Origin: Streptomyces sp. NRRL F-5122
GTDB taxonomy: Bacteria > Actinomycetota > Actinomycetes > Streptomycetales > Streptomycetaceae
Assembly: GCF_001507435.1 (NCBI RefSeq)
Contig: NZ_LMWH01000234.1
Location: forward strand, 35,046-99,045
Reading direction: 5' to 3'
DNA: 64,000 bases
The notes below the pieces were generated by a model. That model was not told where the DNA came from. It saw only the letters and a list, made by a program, of their open reading frames with translations, and did not search any database. The translations under genes and the position numbers were made by a program. This document shows positions 1 through 9,642 of the stretch, one piece after another (positions within the stretch are counted from its first letter, which is position 1; each line of letters opens with the position of its first letter).

Positions 1-558
1 GGTACCGGCCCTCAGTCTTGCGGTCAGGTGCAGTGAGCCCTCGCGGATCCGCCCGTCGCCCACACACTGGTTGCCGAGTGAATCCACGACGTGGACCGCC
101 AGACGCTCATGCCTACCGGCGAATTCCCACCCCTCCGCGGTCGCGGTGACCTCGTGTGGTTCGCGTGCGTAGTCGAAGCGGGGCGCGATCTCGATGTCGA
201 ACGTGATGTCGCCGCGCGCGCACCGCACCAGACGTACCAGGCGGTGATTCTTCGTGGGCTTGCCCGTCAAAGCCGGGGGCATGAAATCGATCACCGCGCC
301 CACGCCTTGCTCGGTGAGGAATCTGGTGACCAATACGCAGGTGTCCGGGCCATAGTGCTGGCGCTTGGCGTACGACTCTACCCGCGGCCGAATCGAACAG
401 TGGCCACCGTTGTTGCGATCGAGCAGCGCTCCGAAGATGCTGGGCGAGTCGTACCGTGGGCTGCAGAACCAGTCGATCGTTCCTTCGGTGGAGACCAGCG
501 CGGCCGTCTGCAGATCACCGATGAGCCCGTGTTCCGATATCGGCGGGTATTCGTCCAT
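1..558 (-). CDS. GH15 family glycosidase (trehalase/glucoamylase type), N-terminal part
   Basis: The reverse strand stays open from an ATG at 558 to the window edge (186 codons), so only the N-terminus is present. The start MDEYPPISEHGLIGD followed by LQTAALVSTEGTIDWFC is the standard opening of actinomycete GH15 proteins, which hydrolyse alpha-glucosidic bonds in trehalose or maltodextrins in the cytoplasm. This part is the beta-sandwich domain that precedes the (alpha/alpha)6 barrel; the catalytic glutamates lie outside the window. A GAAGGG purine stretch about 11 bases upstream may be the ribosome site. Trehalase and glucoamylase cannot be told apart from this half. Confidence 0.85.
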   Translation of the reverse strand, partial: MDEYPPISEHGLIGDLQTAALVSTEGTIDWFCSPRYDSPSIFGALLDRNNGGHCSIRPRVESYAKRQHYGPDTCVLVTRFLTEQGVGAVIDFMPPALTGKPTKNHRLVRLVRCARGDITFDIEIAPRFDYAREPHEVTATAEGWEFAGRHERLAVHVVDSLGNQCVGDGRIREGSLHLTARLRAGT

Positions 559-1516
559 CGAGTCTCATGCCCTTCGCCCGGTCGTACCATCCAACGAGCC
601 CTGGTCCATGGCCGGCCGTTCGCCGTCGGCCGTCTCCCCCTCTGCTCAACCGCTCACGCCTGCGCGGTTCCGCTCCCTCCAGATTGCATGCCACAGACAG
701 ATCCCGCATAATTTCGGCGCTCCGGCGCCGAGGGCGGACCGATGACAGCCATTTCCACGCATGCTCAATTCGAGGTCCGCCCCTTGTACGAGGTTTTTCG
801 CGATGGGCCCATGAATTCGGGGCGCAACAAGACGACCGACGACTTCCGGTGTTTCTCCTTGACCGCCATGTCCGACCCAGGGAACGAATATCGCCCCAGA
901 ACTGGCTCAGATCGGCCTTTCAGCGCCCGCGAACAACGTCTCCTGAGCGGGCACTTGGAACCCCAAGCCCTGCATCGGACAACGGCCCAGGCGCGGTGCC
1001 GGCCTTCCGACGTCCGGGGAGTCGATCGTGCTGGTTGCCGGCTGGAGCGTGAACGCGGCCTCAGCGGTCTCGGCGACCGCCCCGCCGACCCGGCGTAACC
1101 TGGGTAGCGACCGTCTGCCGTTCGACACACGGCGTCGGACCCGCATGTGGGGCACGGCGCGTAGGCCGTCCTGACGAGGCCCGGCTAGACCGTCACGGTG
1201 GTCCAAGACACCGGCGGGTTGACCCAGCGGCCGGTGTCCTCAGTCATCTCTGCGGCGGCACCCCTCGCCGAACGCCCCATCGCCGCCCCCGACGACATCA
1301 CAGTGGTCACAGTCCGCCTTGGCAATCCATACGGACCGCTCGGCCGGGGCGAGCCGATCGGAGGATCGCGAACGCTCAGCCTGGAGGAGGGACCGTGCCG
1401 ACTCCATCGCACCACGGGTGACGGTCGCTACCGGCTGAGACATGAGGCGGCGCCGTTGCGGCCGGCTCGGTCTCTCCCGCGCCTTCGGCCGCACGATGAA
1501 GTAAGGAGCCCCGGAC
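559..1516. other. Long region without a convincing gene
   Basis: About 960 bases between the divergent GH15 and FUSC genes. A forward frame 742-1098 (118 codons, GAGGGCGG upstream of its ATG) and a reverse frame 907-1206 (99 codons) are open, but neither resembles a known family and both have weak third-position GC bias. The forward frame around 1290-1310 gives DDITVVTVRL, faintly like the end of a PP2C phosphatase, too short to call. The promoters of both flanking genes must lie here. Confidence 0.4.
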
Positions 1517-3685
1517 ATGCACTGGTGGTCGTCGCTGATCACGACCGGCCGGGAGGGGCTGCGAGTTCAGCGGGCGTTTGCCGCTCCGGTGGCGATCGCA
1601 CGGGCCGTTCTCGGCGTGCTGCTCGCCACCGCCCTCGGCCTGCTGTTGGACGACCCGGTCGCCGGGGCGATGGCGAGCGTCGGTGCGTTCATCTGCGGCA
1701 TCGGCACGCTGCTGAACCCGCTGCGGCACCGTGTGGTGAACGCGCTCGGAATGGCCGCGTCCTTCAGCGCCATGTCGGTGCTGGGAGCCCTGGTGCACGG
1801 AACCGTCTGGCTGTTCCTGCTGCTGCTCGCGGTCGCGGCGTTCGCAGCCGGCCTCTGGCGCACGTTGGGCATCGCGCCCGGCATCCGGGGCTGCCTCACC
1901 GTCATCGGGTTGATGATCACGGCTGATCTCGCCCCCGACGTGCGCGGCGGTCTGTTGATGGCCGGGTGGATCGCGACCGGGACCGGATTCATCGTGGTGA
2001 CGCAGCTGCTCCCACCGTACGGTCCTCGGTTCGCCGGCCAGCGCCGCACCCTGGCGGCCCTGTACACGTCACTCGCCGACGCCTCGGGCGCGGCCGACTC
2101 AGCCGCCCCGGTTCCGTACGCTCCGTTCACCCCGGCCCGGCAGTCCCTGGACCTGCTGCCACAGTTCAGCCGACCGGCGGCGGCAGCCATGTTCGGGCTG
2201 CTGGGAGAGGCCGAACGTATCCGCCGCGCCCTCCAGACCGTACGACCGAGGGTGCCCGCGGAGGAGGCCGGATACCAGGAGGCGCGGGCCTCAGCCGCGC
2301 GGATACTGGGCGACATCTCCCGTACCGTGGCCACCGGCCGCGAGCATCGCTCACCCGGGGACGTCTGGACCCTGCTGGACGCGTGGGCGGAGGCCTCCAC
2401 CGCGCCCAGCCCCCGTGATCTGACCGCGCGGCTGCGGTCGGCCGTGCAGCTGGCACGGCGCTCGGCCGACGACCGGCTCGGCGATGCCCTGGAACCCCAC
2501 ACCGAAGTGCCGGGTCTGTACGCCGGAACTCCCTCCGTGGCACACACCGCCCGACGGATCCGAACCCAGTTGCATCCCCAGTCGCCGATCTTCCGACATG
2601 CGGTGCGACTGGCCGTGGGTGTGGTGGTCGCGGAAATCATCGGCAGGTCGATCGGCGGGTGGCACGGCCTGGGCATCTCCGCCCACGGCTTCTGGGTGGC
2701 GCTGACCACCATGCTGGTGCTGTTCCCCGAGTACGGGCACACCATCGCCCGCGGCTGGGGACGGGCGAGCGGGGCGGTGCTGGGCGGCCTCCTCGCCTGG
2801 GTGCTGTCCCTGCCGCACTGGTCCCCCACCGGCCTCGCGGTCGTGGCGGTGGTGCTCGCCGCAGCCGCGTTCCTGACCCTGCGGACCGGCCAGCTGATGC
2901 TCAACCTGTGGCTGACCAGCTGGATCGTCTTTCTGATCCACCATGTCGGCGGGCTGCCCGGGCCCACGGCATGGGCGCGCGCCGCCGACACGGTGGTCGG
3001 CGCCGCACTCGCCGTACTGATCTTCCTGCTGTGGCCGACCTGGTCCACCCGGACGCTGCCGGGCCTGCTCGCGGAATGGCTGCGGGTCCAGGACCGACTG
3101 CTCCCCCAGCTGCTGACCGGCTACGCAGACGTCGGAGCGGCCGATCCGGCGGCCCTCGACACGCTACGGGCACGATCACGCCAGGTCAGGGAGCACCTCA
3201 ATGCCGCGGCCAAGCAGTCGCACGCCGAGCCGGCCGAGCACCGAGGCCCCTGGTCGACCGCCCAGATGGATCAGATCACCACGGAGGTGTCCAGGGTCGC
3301 CGGGTGTGCCACGCTGTTGCGCGAACATCTGCCGTGTACTGCGCAGGACACGGTGCCGGAGCTGACCGAGCTGGCCGACCCGCTGCACGAACACCTCGCT
3401 GCCCTGGCTCGCGCCGCCGCCGGGGCCGAGACGGTGGCCCCGGGGGCGCTGCGCTCGGTGTTCGACTCGTGCACCGCCCGTTCCGGTCTGTCGACGGCGT
3501 ACGTCGGCACCGGCGCGCCGGCCACGGCGGCCGACGGCTCCATCAGCACTTCGACCAGCCGCGCCGTCGCCCTGAGCTCCGCAACCGTCGACGCCCTCGA
3601 GGCCCTCACCGCAACCGTCGCCTCCGGCCACCGCCACGGCCACCACGCGGCGGCCCCGAAGCTCGCGAGGCGCCCGCGGGGATGA
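1517..3685 (+). CDS. FUSC family membrane protein (aromatic-acid exporter-like)
   Basis: A 722-residue membrane protein of the FUSC (fusaric acid resistance/aromatic carboxylate efflux) class. It has the family layout: a hydrophobic block at about residues 20-165 with several helices, a hydrophilic helical region to about 350, a second hydrophobic block at about 360-510 (HGFWVALTTMLVLFPEYG is the typical second-block motif), then a cytoplasmic helical tail. The ATG at 1517 follows AAGGAG with a 7-base spacer. It stands alone between the GH15 gene and the SDR/XRE pair. FUSC proteins are thought to export aromatic acids or other organic anions; the substrate here cannot be read. Confidence 0.85.
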   Translation: MHWWSSLITTGREGLRVQRAFAAPVAIARAVLGVLLATALGLLLDDPVAGAMASVGAFICGIGTLLNPLRHRVVNALGMAASFSAMSVLGALVHGTVWLFLLLLAVAAFAAGLWRTLGIAPGIRGCLTVIGLMITADLAPDVRGGLLMAGWIATGTGFIVVTQLLPPYGPRFAGQRRTLAALYTSLADASGAADSAAPVPYAPFTPARQSLDLLPQFSRPAAAAMFGLLGEAERIRRALQTVRPRVPAEEAGYQEARASAARILGDISRTVATGREHRSPGDVWTLLDAWAEASTAPSPRDLTARLRSAVQLARRSADDRLGDALEPHTEVPGLYAGTPSVAHTARRIRTQLHPQSPIFRHAVRLAVGVVVAEIIGRSIGGWHGLGISAHGFWVALTTMLVLFPEYGHTIARGWGRASGAVLGGLLAWVLSLPHWSPTGLAVVAVVLAAAAFLTLRTGQLMLNLWLTSWIVFLIHHVGGLPGPTAWARAADTVVGAALAVLIFLLWPTWSTRTLPGLLAEWLRVQDRLLPQLLTGYADVGAADPAALDTLRARSRQVREHLNAAAKQSHAEPAEHRGPWSTAQMDQITTEVSRVAGCATLLREHLPCTAQDTVPELTELADPLHEHLAALARAAAGAETVAPGALRSVFDSCTARSGLSTAYVGTGAPATAADGSISTSTSRAVALSSATVDALEALTATVASGHRHGHHAAAPKLARRPRG

Positions 3686-3765
3686 TCCGGAAGGTGCCTT
3701 TGGCGGTCGGGAACGCGTGCGCCGGTCGACCTGCCCGGCGAGGCGCTTTCCGGGTGTCAGCCCGC

Positions 3766-4482
3766 TCACCAGGGCACGGGCGTTCCGTCCCAGGAGAAAA
3801 AGCCACCGGTGGGGCCGTCGTCCGGCAGCAGGGCCAGGCGGACGGCCCCCTGCGCGGCCTCGGCCGGGTCGCCGCCGGCAGCGGCGGCGCGAGGGTTGAG
3901 GTCGGTGGCCCGCAGGCCGGGAGCGAGTGCGTTGACCTTGAAGCCGTCCTCGGCCAGCGTCTGGGCGTAGAGCACGGTCAGGGCGTTGAGGGCGGCCTTG
4001 GACGACCGGTAGGCGGCGGCGCCACCGCTTCCAGGGGTGAACTGGGGGTTGGGGTTCGTACTCCAGGTCAGGGATGCGGTGCCGCTGGAGATGTTGACGA
4101 TGCGCGGGCGCGGGGACCGGCGCAGGGCGGGCAGGAAGGCGTTGGTCACCGCCACCACCCCGAATACGTTGGTCTCGTACGTACGCCGGAACTCCTCGAT
4201 GTCGGTTTCGGCAGGCAGGGCGAGTGACTCCGAGACTCCGGCGTTGTTGACCAGGACGTCCAGGCGCTCCACCTGAGCCACCGCCCTCACGATGCCGTCG
4301 GGGTCCCGCACGTCGAGGACCAGCGGGCGGGCGCCGGCGCCGATCTCCTCGACGGCCTGCTGCCCGCGCCCGGCGTCTCGGGAGCCCACGTACACCGTGA
4401 GGCCCTCTGCGGCGAGCAGCCGGGCGATCTGCTTGCCGATGCCCTTGTTGGCACCTGTGACCAGTGCTGTGCGATCGTTCAT
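3766..4482 (-). CDS. SDR family oxidoreductase
   Basis: A 238-residue classical short-chain dehydrogenase. The Rossmann start TALVTGANKGIGKQIA gives the TGxxxGxG cofactor loop; LVNNAG follows near residue 82, the catalytic serine is in NISSG, and the catalytic pair is YRSSK (YxxxK). The C-terminal region NALAPGLRATDLN is also typical. Start chosen at ATG 4482 because the VTGANKGIG motif must lie at the N-terminus, although the frame stays open upstream. The gene is divergent from an XRE regulator 71 bases away, the usual arrangement for an SDR controlled by its neighbour. Substrate unknown; the TGANKGIG form recalls carbonyl-reductase-like SDRs. Confidence 0.9.
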   Translation of the reverse strand: MNDRTALVTGANKGIGKQIARLLAAEGLTVYVGSRDAGRGQQAVEEIGAGARPLVLDVRDPDGIVRAVAQVERLDVLVNNAGVSESLALPAETDIEEFRRTYETNVFGVVAVTNAFLPALRRSPRPRIVNISSGTASLTWSTNPNPQFTPGSGGAAAYRSSKAALNALTVLYAQTLAEDGFKVNALAPGLRATDLNPRAAAAGGDPAEAAQGAVRLALLPDDGPTGGFFSWDGTPVPW

Positions 4483-4553
4483 GGGGACTACGGTTCCCTG
4501 GCTCTGGCCGCCCTGCCAGGGACAGCCTGTACCAGGCAGTGGGAGGAGACGGC

Positions 4554-5369
4554 ATGGCACGTCAGGAGCTGGCCCGCTTCCTGCGCGATCGCCGTGCGGA
4601 ACTGCGACCGCACGAGTTCGGCCTCCGGGCGACCGGCACCATCCGCCGTACTCCGGGCCTGCGCCGTGAGGAGGTGGCGGAACTCGCCCATATGTCGGTC
4701 GACTACTACACGAGGCTGGAGCAGGCCCGCGGACCGCGGCCGTCGGCCCGGATCCTGGACGCGCTCGCCCAGGCGCTGCGGCTGACACCGGCCGAGCGCA
4801 GCCACCTGTTCCGTCTGGCGGGATCGAGCGTGCCGCCCGGCCCCAGCGCCGTACGCGGTGTGCGTCCACACGTGATCCGGATGCTGGAGCGACTGCCGGA
4901 CACCGGTGCCATCGTCACCGACGCGGCGTACGACGTCGTTGCCTGGAACCCCTTGGCCCAGGCGCTGCTCGGCGGCGACTTCAAAGGCGGGACGACAAAC
5001 CTGGCCCGGCGCCGATTCCTGGGTCAAGGGCGGATGCACGAGAGCTCCAGCGCCGAGGAGTTCGGGCACATCGTGGTGGCCCGGCTGCGACGGGCCGCCG
5101 ACCGCTACCCGCATGACGTGCAGTTGACCGCCCTGCTCGCCGAACTGCACGCGGGAAGCGAGGAGTTCCGAGAGATCTGGGAGACGCGACCGGTCCATGC
5201 ACCCGGGCACCGCACCAAGACACTGGACCACCCGAAGGCCGGCATCCTTCGGTTGAACTGCGACGTCCTGCTCGTACCCGAGGATGATCAGGAGGTCGTC
5301 CTGATCACGGCCGACCCCGGATCACCGACCGCGCGGACCCTGCAGAGTCTGGCCGTGCAGGCGGCCTGA
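4554..5369 (+). CDS. XRE-family regulator with MmyB-like ligand-binding domain
   Basis: A 271-residue DNA-binding regulator. The N-terminal 80 residues are a Cro/C1 helix-turn-helix (RTPGLRREEVAELAHMSVDY, then YTRLEQARGPRPS), the rest (from about residue 105, DTGAIVTDAAYDVVAWNPLA) is the MmyB-type ligand-binding domain common in Streptomyces. Start at ATG 4554 follows GGAGGAG at 4542-4548 with good spacing; upstream codons in frame lack family similarity. These proteins generally repress or activate a divergent SDR gene, which is present here. The shared 71-base spacer should hold the operator, but no clear palindrome was seen in it. Confidence 0.9.
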   Translation: MARQELARFLRDRRAELRPHEFGLRATGTIRRTPGLRREEVAELAHMSVDYYTRLEQARGPRPSARILDALAQALRLTPAERSHLFRLAGSSVPPGPSAVRGVRPHVIRMLERLPDTGAIVTDAAYDVVAWNPLAQALLGGDFKGGTTNLARRRFLGQGRMHESSSAEEFGHIVVARLRRAADRYPHDVQLTALLAELHAGSEEFREIWETRPVHAPGHRTKTLDHPKAGILRLNCDVLLVPEDDQEVVLITADPGSPTARTLQSLAVQAA

Positions 5370-5376
5370 AACAGCA

Positions 5377-5393
5377 GGGAGGCTGGACCTCCC
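5377..5393 (+). terminator. Hairpin just after the XRE gene
   Basis: GGGAGG (5377-5382), loop CTGGA, CCTCCC (5388-5393), starting 7 bases after the stop codon. There is no T-run, which is usual for Streptomyces terminators. Confidence 0.5.
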
Positions 5394-5771
5394 GGTCTCC
5401 GCAGCCGTCGCCCGTCCGGGCGCAGAGCGGGCGCGCGGCCGCGCCCGGTAGCGGAGTTGACGTCGCGGGAGGCAAGTGGATCCAGCCGTGCCGGGGAGAG
5501 GCACCGCCGGATCCGTTCGTTGCGGCAGGTGCGGATCCCGGTCACGCGCGGGTCATGTCGATCCACCAGCAGGAGCGGTCCGCTCAGCGCTGCGGCTGAG
5601 GTGACAGTCCAGCGAGTGAGCGGGATGCACATTGCGGCTGACCCCGGTCCAGCTCGCAGGCACTCGGAGCATGAGTGGGGCCCGGAAGGCCCGGCCGCAA
5701 GGGAAGTGCTGCCGCTTCGGCTCGGCGCGCCTAGCATGAGAAAAAGGTCCGTTCGTCGAGGCGAGACAGAC
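5394..5771. other. Intergenic stretch with a GC-rich hairpin
   Basis: Contains a second inverted repeat, GGGCGCG (5429-5435) and CGCGCCC (5440-5446) with a 4-base loop, and presumably the promoter of the downstream phosphatase. The phosphatase frame extends through it but shows no family similarity before 5772. Confidence 0.4.
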
Positions 5772-6932
5772 ATGGCGGAACCGGAGATCGACTACAAGGC
5801 GGTGTTCCAGGCCCTGCCAGGGGCAGTGGCCCTCCTCACCCCGCAGTTGATCTATGCGGACGTCAACGGGGAATGGCTGCGGATACTCGGCCGCGCTCGT
5901 GACCAGGAAATCGGCCGCTACCTGCCCGACGATTTCGCCTCCAGCCCGAACAGCGCGGGCGCGACGGTGGTACGCAACCTCCAGGCGTCACTGCGCCGGG
6001 TCGCCGACACGGGCGAGTGCGACGCCATGGAGGTGCAGCGCTTCGAGCCGGAGGGGCTGTACCGACCCGCGGTGAGGGACGAGGGCCAGTCGGAGGCTCG
6101 CGGCCGGCCGGAGACACTGGCCGCCCGCTACTGGAGCATGACCAACATTCCCGTCTTCGATTCCAATGGGCAGTTGGTGCTCCTGCTGCACCGGGCCGAG
6201 GAAGTCACGGAGTTGATCCAGGCCCGCGCGGTCGCTCTGAGTTTGCAGGAGGCCATGCTGCCCACTCATCGGCCGACTGGACCCCATCCGGTGGCCGTGC
6301 GCTACAGGCCCGCAGGCAGCGCACTGGACGTGGGCGGTGACTGGTACGACTTGGTCGACCTGCCCGGCGATCGCCTGGGCATCGCCGTGGGCGACGTCGT
6401 CGGACACGGTCTGTCCGCGGCCGGTGTCATGGGGCAACTGCGCAGCGCACTGAGCGCGTCCTCCCGCGTCGCCCCCGGTCCCGCCCGGGCCTTGGAGGTA
6501 CTCGACCTGTACGCGCGCTCCGTCGCCGGTGCGGAGAACGCCACAGCGGCCTGCACGTTCGTCGACTGGGACGCCCACGACATCACCTACAGCAGTGCCG
6601 GGCACCTGCCGCCGGCCCTCCTGCACGGCGACGGCAGCGTGGAATTCCTCGACCGGGCCACCCACCCTCCGCTCGGTGCTCGCCTGGAACACGATGCCTG
6701 GCCACAGGCCACCATCAACTTCACCGAGGACGCGTTCCTCGCGCTGTACACCGACGGCTTGGTCGAGCGCCGACGCGAGGACATCGACACCGGCGTCGCA
6801 CGGCTCGCCGACTGCCTGACCCACCACCGGCGAGCCGCCGACGCCGAGGCTCTCGCCGACGCCCTGCTGAGCGACCTGCTCCCGCCCGAAGGCGTGACCG
6901 ACGACACCGCCCTCGTCATCGTGCACCTGTGA
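5772..6932 (+). CDS. PAS-SpoIIE (PP2C-type) phosphatase
   Basis: A 386-residue protein with an N-terminal PAS-like sensor domain (DYKAVFQALPGAVALLTPQL, residues about 5-150, ending HRAEEVTEL) and a C-terminal SpoIIE/RsbU phosphatase domain. The metal-binding motifs are intact: GGDWYD, GDVVGHG, LYTDGLVE and the terminal DDTALVIV. Such enzymes dephosphorylate anti-anti-sigma factors (STAS proteins) to free sigma factors under stress. No STAS or anti-sigma gene adjoins it. Start placed at ATG 5772, preceded by GAGGCGAG; an in-frame ATG at 5736 has a poorer ribosome site. One of three SpoIIE-type proteins in the window. Confidence 0.88.
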   Translation: MAEPEIDYKAVFQALPGAVALLTPQLIYADVNGEWLRILGRARDQEIGRYLPDDFASSPNSAGATVVRNLQASLRRVADTGECDAMEVQRFEPEGLYRPAVRDEGQSEARGRPETLAARYWSMTNIPVFDSNGQLVLLLHRAEEVTELIQARAVALSLQEAMLPTHRPTGPHPVAVRYRPAGSALDVGGDWYDLVDLPGDRLGIAVGDVVGHGLSAAGVMGQLRSALSASSRVAPGPARALEVLDLYARSVAGAENATAACTFVDWDAHDITYSSAGHLPPALLHGDGSVEFLDRATHPPLGARLEHDAWPQATINFTEDAFLALYTDGLVERRREDIDTGVARLADCLTHHRRAADAEALADALLSDLLPPEGVTDDTALVIVHL

Positions 6933-6979
6933 ACGGGCCTGAGACGTCCGCGACGATACGCCGCCCCTGCCGCGCCCCC

Positions 6980-8053
6980 TCACTCGAAGACGATGACCTG
7001 ACGACCGACGACATCGCCGCGGCCCAGGGCTTCCAGATTTTCGTTGATGTCCTCGAGCCGGACCTTGGTGACGTTGTGTTTGACGAGTCCGGCCTCGGCC
7101 AGTGAGAGCACCTCGACGAGGTCCAGGTGGTTGCCCCAGAAGGACCCGAGGTAGGACAACTCCGTGCCTACGAAGGGGAACTGCCGGTGCTCGACGCGGT
7201 GGCTCATGAGGCCGACCGCCGCAAGTGCCCCCTCGGGACCCAGCAGATCGAATCCCATGGAGACGGACGCCTCGCTGCCGACGCAGTCCAGGATGGCGTC
7301 GACCGTCCGCCGGCCGATGAGGCGTTCCAGTTCGTCCTGAATGACCTCGATGGACTTGTCTCTGACGTTGATCCCGTGGTCCGCGCCGTTCTCCGTGGCT
7401 ACGTCGAGTTTGCTGTCCGTGCGCGCGAACGCCACCACCGTCGCACCGCCTCCGAGCAGCTTCGCGTACTGGATCCCGTAGCTTCCCAATCCGCCTATGC
7501 CCGTGACTGCCACAGTGCGGTCGGGTCCGAGCTTGCCTGCGTCCCGCAGCTTCCTCATGCCTCGGTACGGGGTCATGCCGGCGTCTGTCATCGGAGCAAG
7601 GAGCTCGGGAGTCTTCGCCGCTTCCTCGGAGACCCGGATCGCATGCCGGTGCTCCACGGCCATGTACTCGGCGAAACCTCCTGGAGGGCCGAAGCCCACC
7701 CACCTGCCGTTACCACTGCACAGTTGCTCGTTCCCTTCGCGGCACTGCCGGCACGTACCGTCTCCCCAGCTGGGGTTGACGACGACCATGTCACCCTCCG
7801 AGTAGCCCACTGCCGACGGCACGGCGCTGCCCAGGTCCGCCACTCGGCCTGTGACCTCATGACCGGGGATATAGGGGAGATCCACCGGGAACGGTCCCTT
7901 GAAGTAGCCGTCGAGGAGCTGGTAGTCGCTGCGGCACATGCCCACTGCGGCAACCTTCAGGAGGATCTCGTCCGGCCCGATCTCAGGCACCGGGACCTCT
8001 TCGATCCGAAGGGGTTCCTGGTATCCGTGCATCCGGGCTGCTCTCATCTGCAT
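6980..8053 (-). CDS. Zinc-dependent alcohol dehydrogenase (MDR superfamily)
   Basis: A 357-residue medium-chain alcohol dehydrogenase. Catalytic zinc site: GMCRSDY, then GHEVTGRV with the His-Glu pair. Cofactor site: VTGIGGLGSYGIQYAK. The structural zinc loop reads WGDGTCRQCREGNEQLC: only three cysteines remain and an Asp occupies the first ligand position, where most family members have Cys and the Sulfolobus solfataricus enzyme has Glu. Oxidises alcohols or reduces aldehydes with NAD(P); substrate unknown. ATG 8053 is preceded by GAGG with an 8-base spacer; a second ATG two codons in is possible. It converges on the PAS-SpoIIE gene, 47 bases apart. Confidence 0.92.
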   Translation of the reverse strand: MQMRAARMHGYQEPLRIEEVPVPEIGPDEILLKVAAVGMCRSDYQLLDGYFKGPFPVDLPYIPGHEVTGRVADLGSAVPSAVGYSEGDMVVVNPSWGDGTCRQCREGNEQLCSGNGRWVGFGPPGGFAEYMAVEHRHAIRVSEEAAKTPELLAPMTDAGMTPYRGMRKLRDAGKLGPDRTVAVTGIGGLGSYGIQYAKLLGGGATVVAFARTDSKLDVATENGADHGINVRDKSIEVIQDELERLIGRRTVDAILDCVGSEASVSMGFDLLGPEGALAAVGLMSHRVEHRQFPFVGTELSYLGSFWGNHLDLVEVLSLAEAGLVKHNVTKVRLEDINENLEALGRGDVVGRQVIVFE

Positions 8054-8523
8054 GACGTGTGCCTCGCTTTCGCCGGTAAGCGGAAATGCGGCCAGGGCCG
8101 TGCAGCGCGGGCAGGACTCGGGGTTCGGTGTCGGTCACCGAGTTCGCCCGCTTCGGATATGACCATGTTCGCGTGACCCCACCGGCAGCGCATCCGGTGG
8201 TGTGCCGGTGATCGGCAGCGGCTTCGGTGGCCCTTGGCGGATGGTAGCGATCGGGCGGCGAGCTCGCGAACCGCCGTGAATGGCATGCCAGCGCCGTTGA
8301 GGCATTGCACTCCGAGGGTCGAGCGTGAGCGTGAAGGATGGGTGAATTGCCGGTTTTGTCAAGTGGTCATACGGTGGATTGAGCCGGACCGACCGGTCGG
8401 CGCAGGACCTCCAGCGCCTGAGCGGGTTCAGGACGGCTCGCAACGCATCTCGACTACGCCACCCAGGAGCGAACTGCAACCTGACACAGAGCGACCCGGT
8501 CCGGCGCTTCCCCGAGGACTGCC
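8054..8523. other. Divergent promoter region, no gene seen
   Basis: 470 bases between the alcohol dehydrogenase and the divergent YbhB-like gene. Frames open on both strands have no recognisable product. Promoters of both genes are expected here; no strong palindrome was found. Confidence 0.4.
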
Positions 8524-9078
8524 ATGATCAAGCCCTATGCCCCCTACGACTTCATGCCGCCGATCAGGACCTTCTCGGTGACATCGGCGTCCCTGGCCAA
8601 CGGCGAGCAACTAGAGCAGGTGAGCGGCATCTTGGGGGCGGGGGGATCGGATATCTCGCCACAACTGAGTTGGGCAGGCTTTCCGGAGGAGACGCGGAGC
8701 TTCACGGTGTCGATGTTCGACCCGGACGTCCCAACTGCTTCCGGGTTCTGGCATTGGGCGGTGGCCAACCTGCCCGCGTCGGTGACCGACCTTCCGGCCG
8801 GCGCGGGCGACGGGAAGGATCTGCCCGGCGGCGCGGTCACGCGGGCCAACGACGCGGGCCGCAGAAGGTACCTCGGTCCGGCGACACCGCCGGGCAACGG
8901 CCCTGACCGTTACTTCCTCGTGGTGCATGCCCTCGACGTGGAGGCACTGGAGGTGTCCGGGGAAACGACCCCCGCTTACCTCGAATTCCTCCTGTTCAGC
9001 CATGCACTTGCGAGAGCAACCATGTACGGCACCTTTGAACGGTCCCAGAACGAACGGTACGTGGGCCCGGCGCCATGA
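8524..9078 (+). CDS. YbhB/YbcL family (PEBP, Raf-kinase-inhibitor-like) protein
   Basis: 184 residues with the bacterial phosphatidylethanolamine-binding-protein fold: [20 protein letters not shown] is the anion-pocket motif (DPDxP and the following His), and [11 protein letters not shown] is the late strand motif. No signal peptide, so probably cytoplasmic. The molecular function of YbhB/YbcL proteins is not settled. ATG 8524 follows GAGGACTGCC. No obvious operon partner; a small membrane protein follows after 110 bases. Confidence 0.9.
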   Translation: MIKPYAPYDFMPPIRTFSVTSASLANGEQLEQVSGILGAGGSDISPQLSWAGFPEETRSFTVSMFDPDVPTASGFWHWAVANLPASVTDLPAGAGDGKDLPGGAVTRANDAGRRRYLGPATPPGNGPDRYFLVVHALDVEALEVSGETTPAYLEFLLFSHALARATMYGTFERSQNERYVGPAP

Positions 9079-9188
9079 GCTGCGCCGGTGCCCGCAGGAT
9101 GACGGCTCCCGGGCCACTGTGAATACCCGTCCGAAGTCGTGACGCCGACCTGCGGTGTACGGTCTGCCACGGGTGATCACGAGGAGGG

Positions 9189-9518
9189 GTGGAGTTGGCC
9201 GGACGATGGCACACGGCCCTGGGCCTGAACGTGCTGCTTGGGATCCCCGGCGTGATTCCGATCTGGATGTCGTGGTACATCGCGGCGAACTGGCCGCTCG
9301 CGGGCCTTGGAGTGACGGTGCGGGAGCCGACCGAGAACGACGGCCTGGGTGCGGGTCTGGTGGCCTTCGGACCCGTCGGCGGAGCGGGTGCACTTCTGTG
9401 GTGGCTGGCCAACCGGCCCCTTGCACGCCGGACCCGGCTCGCGGCGCACCACTATTGGCTGCTCAGCGTCCTCGGCGCATTGGTCCCCACCGCCACGCTC
9501 ATGGCCATCTCGATCTGA
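9189..9518 (+). CDS. Small membrane protein, unknown function
   Basis: 109 residues with about three hydrophobic helices (VLLGIPGVIPIWMSWYIAA; GAGLVAFGPVGGAGALLWWL; YWLLSVLGALVPTATLMAI). I do not recognise the family. The frame begins with GTG 9189, but GAGGAGGGG at 9181-9189 lies too close to it; TTG 9195 has better spacing and may be the true start. It converges on another small membrane gene, with a hairpin between them. Confidence 0.6.
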   Translation: MELAGRWHTALGLNVLLGIPGVIPIWMSWYIAANWPLAGLGVTVREPTENDGLGAGLVAFGPVGGAGALLWWLANRPLARRTRLAAHHYWLLSVLGALVPTATLMAISI

Positions 9519-9544
9519 GCCGTCGGCGCTTGGCCGGCCGCGCC

Positions 9545-9582
9545 CCAGGTGGACGCCACGTGCCGAAGACGGCAACACCTGG
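9545..9582. terminator. Nested inverted repeat between convergent genes
   Basis: CCAGGTG (9545-9551) pairs with CACCTGG (9576-9582), and inside it TGCCG (9561-9565) pairs with CGGCA (9570-9574). It lies between two convergent genes, so a bidirectional terminator is the likely role. Confidence 0.5.
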
Positions 9583-9642
9583 CTCCAGCCCTTCGGCAGT
9601 CTCAGGGCGGCCTCGGACCCGGCTGCGATGGAGAGAAGCCGT

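Noticed and set aside
742..1098. Possible 118-codon gene with a GAGGGCGG upstream
   Set aside because: No recognisable family, weak codon bias; kept only as a remark in the intergenic entry.
1198..1480. Forward frame with DDITVVTVRL resembling a PP2C C-terminus
   Set aside because: Too short, no other phosphatase motif upstream, and the frame runs out of phase into the FUSC gene.
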